Origin: Cyanocohniella sp. LLY | Lineage (GTDB): Bacteria; Cyanobacteriota; Cyanobacteriia; Cyanobacteriales; Nostocaceae | DNA length: 50,428 nt | Direction of reading: 5' to 3' | Assembly: GCA_022241785.1 (NCBI GenBank) | Contig: JAKOMP010000040.1 | Coordinates: 1 to 50,428 of the forward strand | In this document: positions 16,832 through 24,238 of the stretch, one piece after another | Layout of the letters: every line of letters starts with the position of its first letter | How positions within the stretch are numbered: position 1 is the first letter of the stretch | Translations under genes and position numbers: made by a program | The notes under the pieces: generated by a model | What the model saw: only the letters and a program-made list of their open reading frames with translations | The model's database searches: none | What the model was told of the DNA's origin: nothing

Positions 16832-17416
16832 ATGGCTTATTCCTGGTTTAAAGCATTTCATATTGTAGGAATTGTAGTTTGGTTTGCAGGGTTATTCTAC
16901 CTGGTACGTTTGTTTATTTATCATGTGGAAGCTAACCAAGAACCAGAACCAGCAAGAACGATACTGAAAAATCAGTATCAAATTATGGAGAAGCGCCTCT
17001 ACAATATCATCACTACTCCAGGGATGTTGGTAACGGTGGCAATGGCTATAGGCTTATTAAGTACTGAACCAGAAGTCTTAAAACAGAGTTGGATACACGT
17101 TAAACTGTTATTTGTTGCTCTCTTAATTGGTTATCATCATTACTGTAGTCGTCTAATGAAACAATTAGCCGCAGATGAATGTCGCTGGAGTGGTCAACAG
17201 CTAAGAGCCTTAAATGAAGCACCTACCGTCATGTTGGTAGTAATTGTTTTACTAGCTGTATTTAAAAATAATTTACCTACAGATATTACAGCTTGGGGCA
17301 TTTTTGCCTTGATTATTTTTATGGCAATGACTATTCAGCTTTATGCCAAAAAACGCAGACGTGATAAAGAGAAGTTAATGGGGCAAATAGGACAAGTCGC
17401 CCAAGAACAAAGTTAG
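16832..17416 (+). CDS. hemJ: Protoporphyrinogen IX oxidase HemJ
   Basis: HemJ oxidises protoporphyrinogen IX to protoporphyrin IX, feeding heme and chlorophyll synthesis. It is the form used by most cyanobacteria. The protein has four or five membrane helices. The N-terminal WFKAFHIVGIVVWFAGLFYL carries the conserved His, followed by LYNIITTPGML and WIHVKLLFVALLIGYHH with the conserved Lys and His pair, and LNEAPTVMLVVIVLLAV. It has 194 residues, close to the usual length. The charged, basic C-terminal tail (from about 170) is longer than the core requires. It has its own 220-base upstream region. Confidence 0.92.
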   Translation: MAYSWFKAFHIVGIVVWFAGLFYLVRLFIYHVEANQEPEPARTILKNQYQIMEKRLYNIITTPGMLVTVAMAIGLLSTEPEVLKQSWIHVKLLFVALLIGYHHYCSRLMKQLAADECRWSGQQLRALNEAPTVMLVVIVLLAVFKNNLPTDITAWGIFALIIFMAMTIQLYAKKRRRDKEKLMGQIGQVAQEQS

Positions 17417-17951
17417 ATTTTATTGCCTGGGGTATCAAATACAAATACGCCTGTATTAAATTTAATATCTCAGGCAGAGGTACCCATTTTAATTGGATTT
17501 TTAAAATACAGAAAAGATCAGCTTTGCATACAATATCTGATTTTGGTGGAAAAAGCCCACCTTACATGACATGAGTTAATTTTTTAGGTAAAAAATCTCC
17601 TATTGCCATTTTTCGCAACAGGAGATTAATGTTAAGTTCGTCAGGTGATCGGAATAGCTACTTATTTAGTATTAATCACCAGGACATTAATTCCCCCTGA
17701 AGATAGATAAATAGTAACTTGATATCTTGACAAAATTCTGAAAGTATTACTACGCAACGGATTTAACTATCACATGAGTTTTTATCCCCAACTGACAATG
17801 AAAAAGCCCCATTACTGTGTAACAGCAACAGGTCCATGGTATGATATGAGGAGCAAACTAAATGTTTGCTTAATAATTAGAGCATATCTAGTCAATGTGA
17901 CAATTTAATTACAATGGTGTGAACATGGTGCGTCATTGTAAGTCAACATAG
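17417..17951. other. Intergenic region between convergent hemJ and the glnQ-type gene
   Basis: About 535 bases carry no gene that I can support. The region contains one strong hairpin (17594-17627), listed separately, and is otherwise AT-rich. The genes on both sides converge on it, so no promoter is expected. A small RNA cannot be excluded. Confidence 0.4.
17594..17627. terminator. Strong hairpin in the hemJ 3' intergenic region
   Basis: AATCTCCT (17594-17601) pairs exactly with AGGAGATT (17620-17627). A further TGC/GCA pairing inside gives an 11-pair stem interrupted by a small internal loop. A-rich sequence precedes it, so on the minus strand the stem is followed by a T run, and it could terminate leftward transcription there. 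Confidence 0.5.
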
Positions 17952-18686
17952 CTACAACATTTTTTCTAAGAATTGCTGGGCGCGATCGCACCGAGGATGA
18001 GTAAAAAACTCACTAGGAATACTATCTTCAGCTAACCTACCTTGGTCGAGGAACATAATCCGGCTAGCAACTTCTCTAGCAAACCCCATTTCATGAGTCA
18101 CAATTGCCATTGTGATTCCCGTTTGGGCTAAAGCTTTCATCACTTCCAGCACATCCTTGACCATTTCTGGATCTAAAGCCGAAGTAGGTTCATCAAATAA
18201 TATCATCTCTGGTTCCATGGCCAACGCGCGGGCGATCGCTACTCGCTGTTTTTGTCCTCCCGATAGTTTGGCTGGGTAAACATGAGCTTTTTCTTGTAGC
18301 CCCACTTTCGTTAACAACTCCAACCCTTTTGCTTGTGCTAACTGCTTATCTACCTTTTTCACCTTCATCGGTGCATAGGTGACATTTTGCAGCACCGTCA
18401 TGTGGGGAAACAAATTAAAGTGTTGAAACACCATCCCCAACCGTTGGCGGATATCAGCAATATTGACTTTGGGATGAGTGATTTCTTGTTTATGAAAGTA
18501 AATTTTGCCTTTGGTGGGGCGTTCTAGCAAATTCATACAGCGCAAAAAAGTAGACTTACCAGAACCAGAAGGCCCTAAAATAGACACAACTTCCCCTGGG
18601 TAAATCTCCGTGGAAATATCTTTGAGGACATGGAGTTGGCCAAAAGACTTACACAATGATTCCGTGCGAATTATGGCATTACTCAC
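17952..18686 (-). CDS. Polar amino acid ABC transporter, ATP-binding protein (GlnQ type)
   Basis: This 244-residue ATPase powers uptake by the fused binding-protein/permease encoded directly upstream. Walker A is GPSGSGKST (about 38-46), the Q-loop MVFQHFNLFPHMTV is present, the signature is LSGGQKQRVAIARALA, Walker B is MILFDEPTSALDPE, and the H-loop is TMAIVTHEMGFARE. The signature and the FNLFPHMT segment are typical of the glutamine/polar amino acid subfamily. The coding region overlaps the upstream gene by eight bases, which implies translational coupling. Confidence 0.93.
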   Translation of the reverse strand: MSNAIIRTESLCKSFGQLHVLKDISTEIYPGEVVSILGPSGSGKSTFLRCMNLLERPTKGKIYFHKQEITHPKVNIADIRQRLGMVFQHFNLFPHMTVLQNVTYAPMKVKKVDKQLAQAKGLELLTKVGLQEKAHVYPAKLSGGQKQRVAIARALAMEPEMILFDEPTSALDPEMVKDVLEVMKALAQTGITMAIVTHEMGFAREVASRIMFLDQGRLAEDSIPSEFFTHPRCDRAQQFLEKML

Positions 18687-20163
18687 TGCGCCGCAATCTC
18701 CTTTCTAAACTCGATGCACCAAAGGTCATTCCCATCACCAGAACGTAATAAATCAAACCAGCAAACAGCAAAGGTTCAAAGTAAATATATCTATTAGCAC
18801 CGACAATTTGGGCGCTGCGTAATATTTCCACCACACCAATGGTAGACACCAAAGCCGAATCTTTGAGCAAACCAATGGTTTCATTGACCAATGCCGGTAA
18901 AATATTTTTCAAAGCCTGAGGCAAAATGACATCCCACATCATCAACCAGTAGGAAACACCCATAGACATAGCCGCCTCAGTTTGACCTTTATCTACCGCT
19001 TGAATACCCCCCCGGATAGTTTCCGACATATAAGCCCCAGAGTTGAGCGTAAAGGTCAGTACTCCAGCTTCTAATGCCGAAATATCATAACCTGTCAGCT
19101 GGGGTGTGGCGTAGTAAACCAATGCCAACTGTAACAACAGAGGTGTACCGCGAAATACCGAAGTATAGGCATTAGCAATCCAGGACAGTACTTTGATGCC
19201 AGTAATCTTTAATAAAGAAAGTACAGTACCCCAAATCAACCCCAAAAATACAGACAAGAGTGTGAATAACAAAGTTAGAGGGATACCCTGAAGAATAAAG
19301 GGGATATCTGGGAGGATTCTCCGAAAATCTAGATTTAATCTACCTGGGGGAGAAGTCGGGGATACAGTATCAGTGGGAGTTTGGGAAAACCACTTAGCTG
19401 CTAGCTTTTCTAGTTCCCCACTATCTTGCATTTGTTGTAAAACGCGATTAAAGGGTTCCACCAAAGGAGAACCTTGAGGAAAGGCGATCGCCGAGCCACT
19501 TGCTTCTTCAGAAGGAATCACATTAAACTCTAAATCTGGATTAGCTTGGGCAAATCCTTGAGCTACAGTATCCTCAACAATTGCCGCATCAATGCGCCCA
19601 GCTTTAATTTCCTGAACTACTTCCGGTACTCTATTGAGTTGCTTGAGCTGAATACCCGTCACCTTGGCGGAAATTTTCTGAGCGTTTTGCTCTTGGATAG
19701 TTCCCAGTTGTACCCCAACCCTTTTACCTGCAAGGTCTTGTGGCTGTGTAAGCTTACTACCCTTGAGAGCGACAATTGTATCTTTGGCTTCGTAATAAAT
19801 TATTGAGAAATCTATATTTTTTTTACGTTCTGGAGTAGGAGTCATCCCAGCCATGACAAAATCTGCCCGATTTGACTGGAGTGCAGGAATTAAGCCATTA
19901 AAATCGGACTCCATAATCTTGAGACTGAAACCCAGTTCCTTAGCCAGAGTATTAGCAATATCAATATCAAAGCCCACAATCTCGCGTTTACCCCCCTGAG
20001 TGTCATAAAACTCATAAGGGGGATAATCTGGCGAAGTCATCATCGTCAACGATGCTTTGCCTACGGAAGAAGCCTGTAGGGGATGGCTATGACCCAAAAT
20101 CAGCGAGATCAAGACCATAGCAGCAAATAGCACAGTCAATAGCCATGCTCTGGGTTTTTTCAT
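18679..20163 (-). CDS. Fused polar amino acid binding protein and permease (GlnH-GlnP type)
   Basis: The protein joins two transporter parts. After a signal peptide or anchor there is a family 3 solute-binding domain (TSPDYPPYEFYDTQGG through LAAKWFSQ). A Pro/Ser linker follows, then a permease domain with GIPLTLLFTLLSVFLGLIWG, FRGTPLLLQLALVYY and the EAA-type loop YWLMMWDVILPQALKNILP. I chose the ATG at 20163, with AAGGTG upstream, because it gives a clean signal peptide; an in-frame ATG 15 codons earlier is less likely. Similar fusions are known for cyanobacterial glutamine/glutamate and basic amino acid systems. The substrate is not decided by sequence. Confidence 0.9.
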   Translation of the reverse strand: MKKPRAWLLTVLFAAMVLISLILGHSHPLQASSVGKASLTMMTSPDYPPYEFYDTQGGKREIVGFDIDIANTLAKELGFSLKIMESDFNGLIPALQSNRADFVMAGMTPTPERKKNIDFSIIYYEAKDTIVALKGSKLTQPQDLAGKRVGVQLGTIQEQNAQKISAKVTGIQLKQLNRVPEVVQEIKAGRIDAAIVEDTVAQGFAQANPDLEFNVIPSEEASGSAIAFPQGSPLVEPFNRVLQQMQDSGELEKLAAKWFSQTPTDTVSPTSPPGRLNLDFRRILPDIPFILQGIPLTLLFTLLSVFLGLIWGTVLSLLKITGIKVLSWIANAYTSVFRGTPLLLQLALVYYATPQLTGYDISALEAGVLTFTLNSGAYMSETIRGGIQAVDKGQTEAAMSMGVSYWLMMWDVILPQALKNILPALVNETIGLLKDSALVSTIGVVEILRSAQIVGANRYIYFEPLLFAGLIYYVLVMGMTFGASSLERRLRRSE

Positions 20164-20456
20164 CACCTTGCAAAAGTCAATTTTATGAATTGAACCACAA
20201 ATAAGCACCGATGAGCAGTAAATTTGTCAAAATAATGCTGATGCTGAACCCCTCGCCCCATCAGGCTTTGGCAAGGGTTAACTATCTGTTAACTATTGAC
20301 TGTGTACAAATCGTTGAATTATATGTCATCTTAGATATTGAGAATTAATTCGGTGACAGTGTTTGTTTTTAGTATTGACAGGTTTTTCCCTTTTAGTATT
20401 TACAGACTTTCTCCGAAATTTAAATCTCTACACAGTGATGGTTTTGGAGATACTCG
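20164..20456. promoter_or_regulatory. Divergent upstream region of the transporter and rbp genes
   Basis: This 293-base gap must hold promoters for both divergent units. The rbp side ends in GGAG nine bases before its ATG, and its leader includes TTTCCC-rich and CAGTGATGG segments. Related cyanobacterial rbp genes are cold-induced through their leaders, so such control is plausible here but not shown. Confidence 0.4.
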
Positions 20457-20768
20457 ATGTCAATTTATGTAGGTAACCTCTCGTACGAAGTTACAGATGA
20501 TGATCTTAGAGGCGTTTTTGCAGAATACGGTTCTGTAAAGCGCGTTCAGCTACCTACTGACCGCGAAACAGGTCGTCCGAGAGGCTTTGCTTTTGTCGAA
20601 ATGGGCGCAGAAGCTGAAGAAACAGCAGCTATTGAAGCTCTTGATGGTGCTGAGTGGATGGGTCGCGCTTTAAAAGTCAATAAAGCTAAACCCAGAGAAG
20701 ACAGAGGTTCCTCTGGTGGTGGTAACCGTGGAGGATACGGCGGTGGCGGTTCCCGCAATCGCTACTAA
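20457..20768 (+). CDS. RRM-type glycine-rich RNA-binding protein (Rbp)
   Basis: One RNA recognition motif occupies residues 1-80, with RNP2 as IYVGNL (3-8) and RNP1 as RGFAFVEM (42-49). The glycine/arginine/serine-rich tail (83-103) is typical of the cold-induced cyanobacterial Rbp proteins, which bind mRNA and may help its stability or location. It is followed by rpsU, the same order as the rbpA1-rps21 pair described in Anabaena. A hairpin with a T run separates the two genes, so part of the transcript probably stops after rbp. The family is certain, but the exact paralogue name is not. Confidence 0.92.
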   Translation: MSIYVGNLSYEVTDDDLRGVFAEYGSVKRVQLPTDRETGRPRGFAFVEMGAEAEETAAIEALDGAEWMGRALKVNKAKPREDRGSSGGGNRGGYGGGGSRNRY

Positions 20769-20802
20769 GCTTTGCAACAAAAAGTTGTATCTAGAGTCTT
20801 AA

Positions 20803-20829
20803 GGCCAGACCAGATGTCTGCCTTTTTTT
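20803..20829 (+). terminator. Terminator between rbp and rpsU
   Basis: GGCCAGAC (20803-20810) pairs with GTCTGCC (20816-20822) with one bulged base, directly followed by a run of seven T. This is a standard intrinsic terminator. Confidence 0.7.
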
Positions 20830-20896
20830 GTATTCTAGTAAACTGGGTGTCTTCCACTGAAGAGCCATCAATTAAGTCAAGTTAGTAGGAGGGAAC

Positions 20897-21085
20897 ATGA
20901 CTCAAATAATAGTGGGCGAAAACGAAGCAATTGAGTCAGCCTTACGTCGATTTAAGCGAGAAGTTTCCAAAGCGGGGATTTTTCCAGACATGAGAAAGCA
21001 TCGCCACTTTGAAACGCCGCTAGAAAAGCGCAAGCGCAAAGAAGTTGCGAAGCACAAACAAAGTAAAAGACGTTTCCGCAATTAA
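20897..21085 (+). CDS. rpsU: 30S ribosomal protein S21
   Basis: S21 is a small basic protein of the 30S subunit involved in initiation. The 62-residue sequence starts [10 protein letters not shown] and has the conserved [15 protein letters not shown] segment and the basic [15 protein letters not shown] end. The start is supported by an AGGAGGG site (20887-20893). It follows rbp, and an unusual nested hairpin terminator lies after it. Confidence 0.95.
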   Translation: MTQIIVGENEAIESALRRFKREVSKAGIFPDMRKHRHFETPLEKRKRKEVAKHKQSKRRFRN

Positions 21086-21090
21086 GGTTT

Positions 21091-21154
21091 GAAACCCGGT
21101 TGATTTATATATGTCCTCTGGACAGTCTAATTTAGACTAAAAACCGGGTTTTTT
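21091..21154 (+). terminator. Nested double-hairpin terminator after rpsU
   Basis: AAACCCGGTT (21091-21100) pairs with AACCGGGTTT (21141-21150), followed by TTT. Inside the 40-base loop a second perfect hairpin (AGTCTAA 21123-21129 with TTAGACT 21131-21137) forms, giving a branched structure. Confidence 0.7.
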
Positions 21155-21478
21155 CCTGTGAGCAATGGTTAAAAAAAACTAATATTATATATTCCTATCA
21201 GTATGCATATATTATATTAAATAACTTTATAAATCAGTTATGAGCAAAAACCTTCAACTTCCTTGCTCTTGATTGATTTGTATTTTTGGTGTGAGATTTG
21301 GGACAACTCAAGCACTTACCCAGGCGATCGCACTAATAGCGCACTAATAGCGCACTAATTATTATAAAATTTGAGGGTGTTTAGGGGCGGCTAGTAACCT
21401 TCACTACAACACCAGAATTTTCATACTACTTGGTATAGCATGATAGTAATAGATCAATTGTGAACCAAACTAAAGAAG
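21155..21478. other. Intergenic region with an 11-base tandem repeat
   Basis: No gene is visible. The first 80 bases are AT-rich. At 21329-21359 the unit CGCACTAATAG occurs twice exactly and a third time with its last bases changed. The first unit begins inside a HIP1 octamer (GCGATCGC), so the array seems to have grown from a HIP1 site. The segment just before 21479 should contain the start region of the UPF0175 gene. Confidence 0.5.
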
Positions 21479-21733
21479 ATGGGACTACAGATTTCGATTT
21501 CTGATTCCATTGTGCAAGCCATTCGTTTACCTGAACAGCGTATTGAGCAGGAGTTGCTGCAAGAATTAGCGATCGCTCTCTATGCACAAGATATCCTATC
21601 ATTTGGCAAAGCACGAGAACTAGCGCAAATGGATAAATATGAATTTGGGCAATTACTGGGTGGGCGTGGAGTTTTACGGCACTACGGCTGTAAAGAATTA
21701 GACGATGTTTGGACTTATGCCCGTAGTGAGTAA
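21479..21733 (+). CDS. UPF0175 family protein (antitoxin-like)
   Basis: The 84-residue protein matches UPF0175 (Pfam03683 type): a variable N-terminus, then the EQRIEQELLQELAIALYAQDILSFGKARELAQMD core, which resembles a small DNA-binding helical module. Members often stand next to a PIN-domain or DUF3368 protein and are thought to act as antitoxins. Here no such partner follows directly; the next gene is the interrupted TIR-GUN4 gene 86 bases downstream on the same strand. It could be an orphan, or it could regulate that gene. Confidence 0.75.
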   Translation: MGLQISISDSIVQAIRLPEQRIEQELLQELAIALYAQDILSFGKARELAQMDKYEFGQLLGGRGVLRHYGCKELDDVWTYARSE

Positions 21734-21819
21734 TACCAATTATTGATGAATTTAGCTTGAATTGGGAAAATTAGAATGTTGCTATACTCTTTAGTTGAGT
21801 ATAATTTGTAGCAACAACA

Positions 21820-22791
21820 ATGAATCAGCCTCAATTTAATGTCTTTCTCTGCCATAATAGCCAAGATAAACCCCAAGTACGAAGTATTGCTGAGTGTTTG
21901 AAAAAGCAGGGTATACGTCCGTGGTTTGATGAGTGGGAGTTGCGTCCTGGAGTCCGTTGGCAGCAAGTTTTGGAACAGCAAATTTCTCAAATTGAGTCAG
22001 CAGCAGTTTTTGTTGGTAGTAATGGGCTTGGCCCTTGGCAACAGCAAGAGCTTAGGGCATTTTTACAGGTATTTGCAAATAATGATAAACCTCTAATTCC
22101 AGTGCTGCTGACTGATGCATCTGAAAAGCCAGAGCTACCTCTTTTCCTTAGTGAGCGAATGTGAGTTGATTTTCGACTAAGAGATCCTGAACCTCTAGCT
22201 CAATTGATTTGGGGAATAACTGGTAATAACCCAAGCTCTCAAGTTTCATCATTAGAGGGCGCATCTAAATTAATTCTGCTAAATCAGCCTGATGTTGATG
22301 ATAGTAGTGAACTGGAGAAGTTAGAGATATTGCTATCAAAACAGAAATTGCAGGAGGCCGATGAGCAAACTAAAAGAATTATTTTGAAAGACAACCAAAA
22401 TAATCCTCTAACATCTCCAAAAATTAAACAGCTTCCTTTAGATTTACTTAATAGTATTGATCAACTCTGGATGGAATATGGTGATGAAAAGTTTGGACTG
22501 AGAATTCAATGGCAACTATGGCAGAAGATTCGGGAACCAGAGAAACCATGCTTTAGACTATTACCTAAAAAGGTGGAACCCTTGACAGACTCGCAGGTAT
22601 GGAATAAATTTGGGTGTTTGGTGGGCTGGCGTAGTGATGACAAGAAGCTATTACCAGATGCAAAACTTGATTTCTCAATAAAAGCTCCTCGAGGTTGTTT
22701 TCCTCGGACTCGGTTGTGGTTGCATGGTGGGCATGGCAATACTGTGAAACAGTTTGTTGCTTTGATGGATAAAGTTGCACAATTAGAGTAA
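21820..22791 (+). pseudogene. TIR-GUN4 protein, interrupted by one in-frame TGA
   Basis: Read through one stop, the frame encodes 323 residues. Residues 1-115 are a TIR domain (FNVFLCHNSQDK, WFDEWELRPGVRW with candidate catalytic Glu40, FVGSNGLGPWQQQELRAF). Residues 165-315 resemble a GUN4 domain (LLSKQKLQEADEQTKRIIL, IDQLWMEYGDEKFGLRIQ, WNKFGCLVGWR, APRGCFPRTRLW). GUN4 binds porphyrins in chlorophyll synthesis, and in cyanobacteria it is also joined to conflict-type effector domains. The codon at 22162-22164 is TGA where the pattern ERxWVDFR suggests Trp (TGG), so one base change accounts for the break. The remaining frame shows no other damage, suggesting a recent event. Toxin-antitoxin pairs follow. 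Confidence 0.75.
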
Positions 22792-22814
22792 AGTTAGTGC
22801 AAACTTTGTCATTA

Positions 22815-23195
22815 TTAGCGTGTGTATGGTTGTTCCATAACTAAACCAGGAATAACACGGTAATGTTTGATATTGAATGTACAAAGTGTCGCACTTCTGC
22901 CAACAGCACAAGCAGCAATCACAGCATCTAACAACCCTAAACTGTCTGATAAATGGTATGTTGTAAAATCTGACAAGGCGCGATTTAAATCAGCCTCAGT
23001 CGGCCATACTACAGGTAGGGGTGAAACCAGTTTTAAGGCATTACGCAACTTTTGCTGGTTTTGAGAATCCTGAATTAATTCCATAACCACAAAACCAGGC
23101 ACACTAGGCAACTCTGATAAGCTGGCAAACCAATTTATTGAGGGAGAATGACCCCGTTGAATATCAATTAAAATGTCTGTATCTAGCAAATACAT
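22815..23195 (-). CDS. PIN-domain ribonuclease toxin (VapC-like)
   Basis: VapC toxins cut RNA with a cluster of acidic residues. Here Asp5 (LLDTDILID), Glu39 (VVMELIQ), Asp90 (LGLLDAVIAACA) and Asn108 in TFNIKHY fit the PIN pattern. Length (126) is normal. The neighbouring gene 23205-23465 on the same strand lies just upstream, nine bases away, and is the likely antitoxin. The stop codon converges with the TIR-GUN4 gene only about 25 bases away. Confidence 0.85.
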   Translation of the reverse strand: MYLLDTDILIDIQRGHSPSINWFASLSELPSVPGFVVMELIQDSQNQQKLRNALKLVSPLPVVWPTEADLNRALSDFTTYHLSDSLGLLDAVIAACAVGRSATLCTFNIKHYRVIPGLVMEQPYTR

Positions 23196-23204
23196 TAACG
23201 TTAC

Positions 23205-23465
23205 CTATGCTCTCTCACGGGTTTCAGCTTCGTGGCGTAACTGGCGAGCGTAGGCTTGGCTATCTGTAATATCGGGTCTTGAATTGATGATACCTTCATT
23301 CTGCCAATAGGCTACAAGTTCGGCTCCTGTCTTGGGTTGATTTGCGGGAATCTGTCTTACAGAGAGAAGACGAAGAATGTATTCAGAAAGAGTTAGGTTG
23401 ATTTGAGAAGCTTCATTATAAAGCTCATTTTCTAGCTCTGGTGGCAAATTAAGATTAATATTCAC
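23205..23465 (-). CDS. Putative VapB-like antitoxin
   Basis: The 86-residue protein opens with MNINLNLPPELENELYNEA, a ribbon-helix-helix-like strand followed by two helices. It has a polar, charged C-terminal tail (SRPDITDSQAYARQLRHEAETR) that could bind and block the toxin. It is encoded just upstream of the PIN-domain toxin, in the usual antitoxin-first order. The family name is inferred from position and fold pattern. Confidence 0.7.
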   Translation of the reverse strand: MNINLNLPPELENELYNEASQINLTLSEYILRLLSVRQIPANQPKTGAELVAYWQNEGIINSRPDITDSQAYARQLRHEAETRERA

Positions 23466-23591
23466 TTTTACTCTCCTATTTAGCTTTGGTTTTAGTTATT
23501 CATTGGTATTAACTTGGACAATATAAAGAAAATTATTTTGTTAACTAACAGAGGAATGCGTAAATTTTTAGTACCATCTTTACCTACAATT

Positions 23592-23975
23592 TTAGCTTTT
23601 AGTATGCTGCCGCAACCATTCACCAAAATCCTCGCGCCCTAAATCACCTGATGCTACTGCCAAAATAACTTGCTCTTGCTCATCAACAGAAGCACTAATT
23701 TCCATACCATTCAGGATCAGAAAAATTTCCATTGCAGCGTGACCTGTGCGCTTATTACCATCAATAAACGGATGATTCATGATAATTGAAAAACCTAAAG
23801 CAACAGCTTTATCAATGACGGTTGCATACAAATCTTCACCGCCAAATGTCATGCCGGGTTGAGTAAGTGCAGATTCCAAATTACCTAAATCACGGATACC
23901 TATTGACCCTCCTGACTGCTCAATAAGTTGTTGATGTAAATCCAATACCTCGGCTAATGACAAATAACGCATCAT
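23592..23975 (-). CDS. Doc-type Fic toxin (death-on-curing family)
   Basis: Doc kinases phosphorylate elongation factor Tu and stop translation. The 127-residue protein has the Fic/Doc motif HPFIDGNKRTG at 68-78, with catalytic His68 in full. The preceding helix IDKAVALGFSIIMN and the N-terminal LSLAEVLDLHQQLIEQSGG fit Doc. It overlaps the upstream small gene by four bases (ATGA), which indicates coupled translation with its antitoxin. Confidence 0.9.
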   Translation of the reverse strand: MMRYLSLAEVLDLHQQLIEQSGGSIGIRDLGNLESALTQPGMTFGGEDLYATVIDKAVALGFSIIMNHPFIDGNKRTGHAAMEIFLILNGMEISASVDEQEQVILAVASGDLGREDFGEWLRQHTKS

Positions 23976-24169
23976 GTCAAACGTCGGTAAAGTTCAGCAT
24001 TTTTTTTCAGCACATAATTAGCTGCATTGGTGAAGTCGCTTTTTTGCTCACTTAACCATTTCTCGATATTAGCACTCAGTAAAGCTTCAAGAGAAATGCC
24101 ATGTAATCTCGCTAGTTCTTCTAGCTTTTCTAATTGGCTATCTGGAATATCGATAGTAATTGCAGCCAT
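23972..24169 (-). CDS. Antitoxin partner of the Doc-type toxin
   Basis: The 65-residue protein begins with AAITIDIPDSQLEKLEELARLHG, a ribbon-helix-helix DNA-binding pattern. It ends in a helix (NAANYVLKKNAELYRRLT) that resembles the Phd-type tail which inhibits Doc toxins. Order, overlap and length fit an autoregulated antitoxin-toxin operon. Confidence 0.8.
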   Translation of the reverse strand: MAAITIDIPDSQLEKLEELARLHGISLEALLSANIEKWLSEQKSDFTNAANYVLKKNAELYRRLT

Positions 24170-24238
24170 AACTATTCATCCTCCGAATTTGTGAGTAGAG
24201 TGTAAAATTTATGTACTTATTCCTAAATTATGAACTAT

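Noticed and set aside
22162-22164. Programmed TGA readthrough or selenocysteine in the TIR-GUN4 gene
   Set aside because: No evidence of a selenocysteine element or recoding signal was seen. A simple nonsense mutation of TGG explains the codon.
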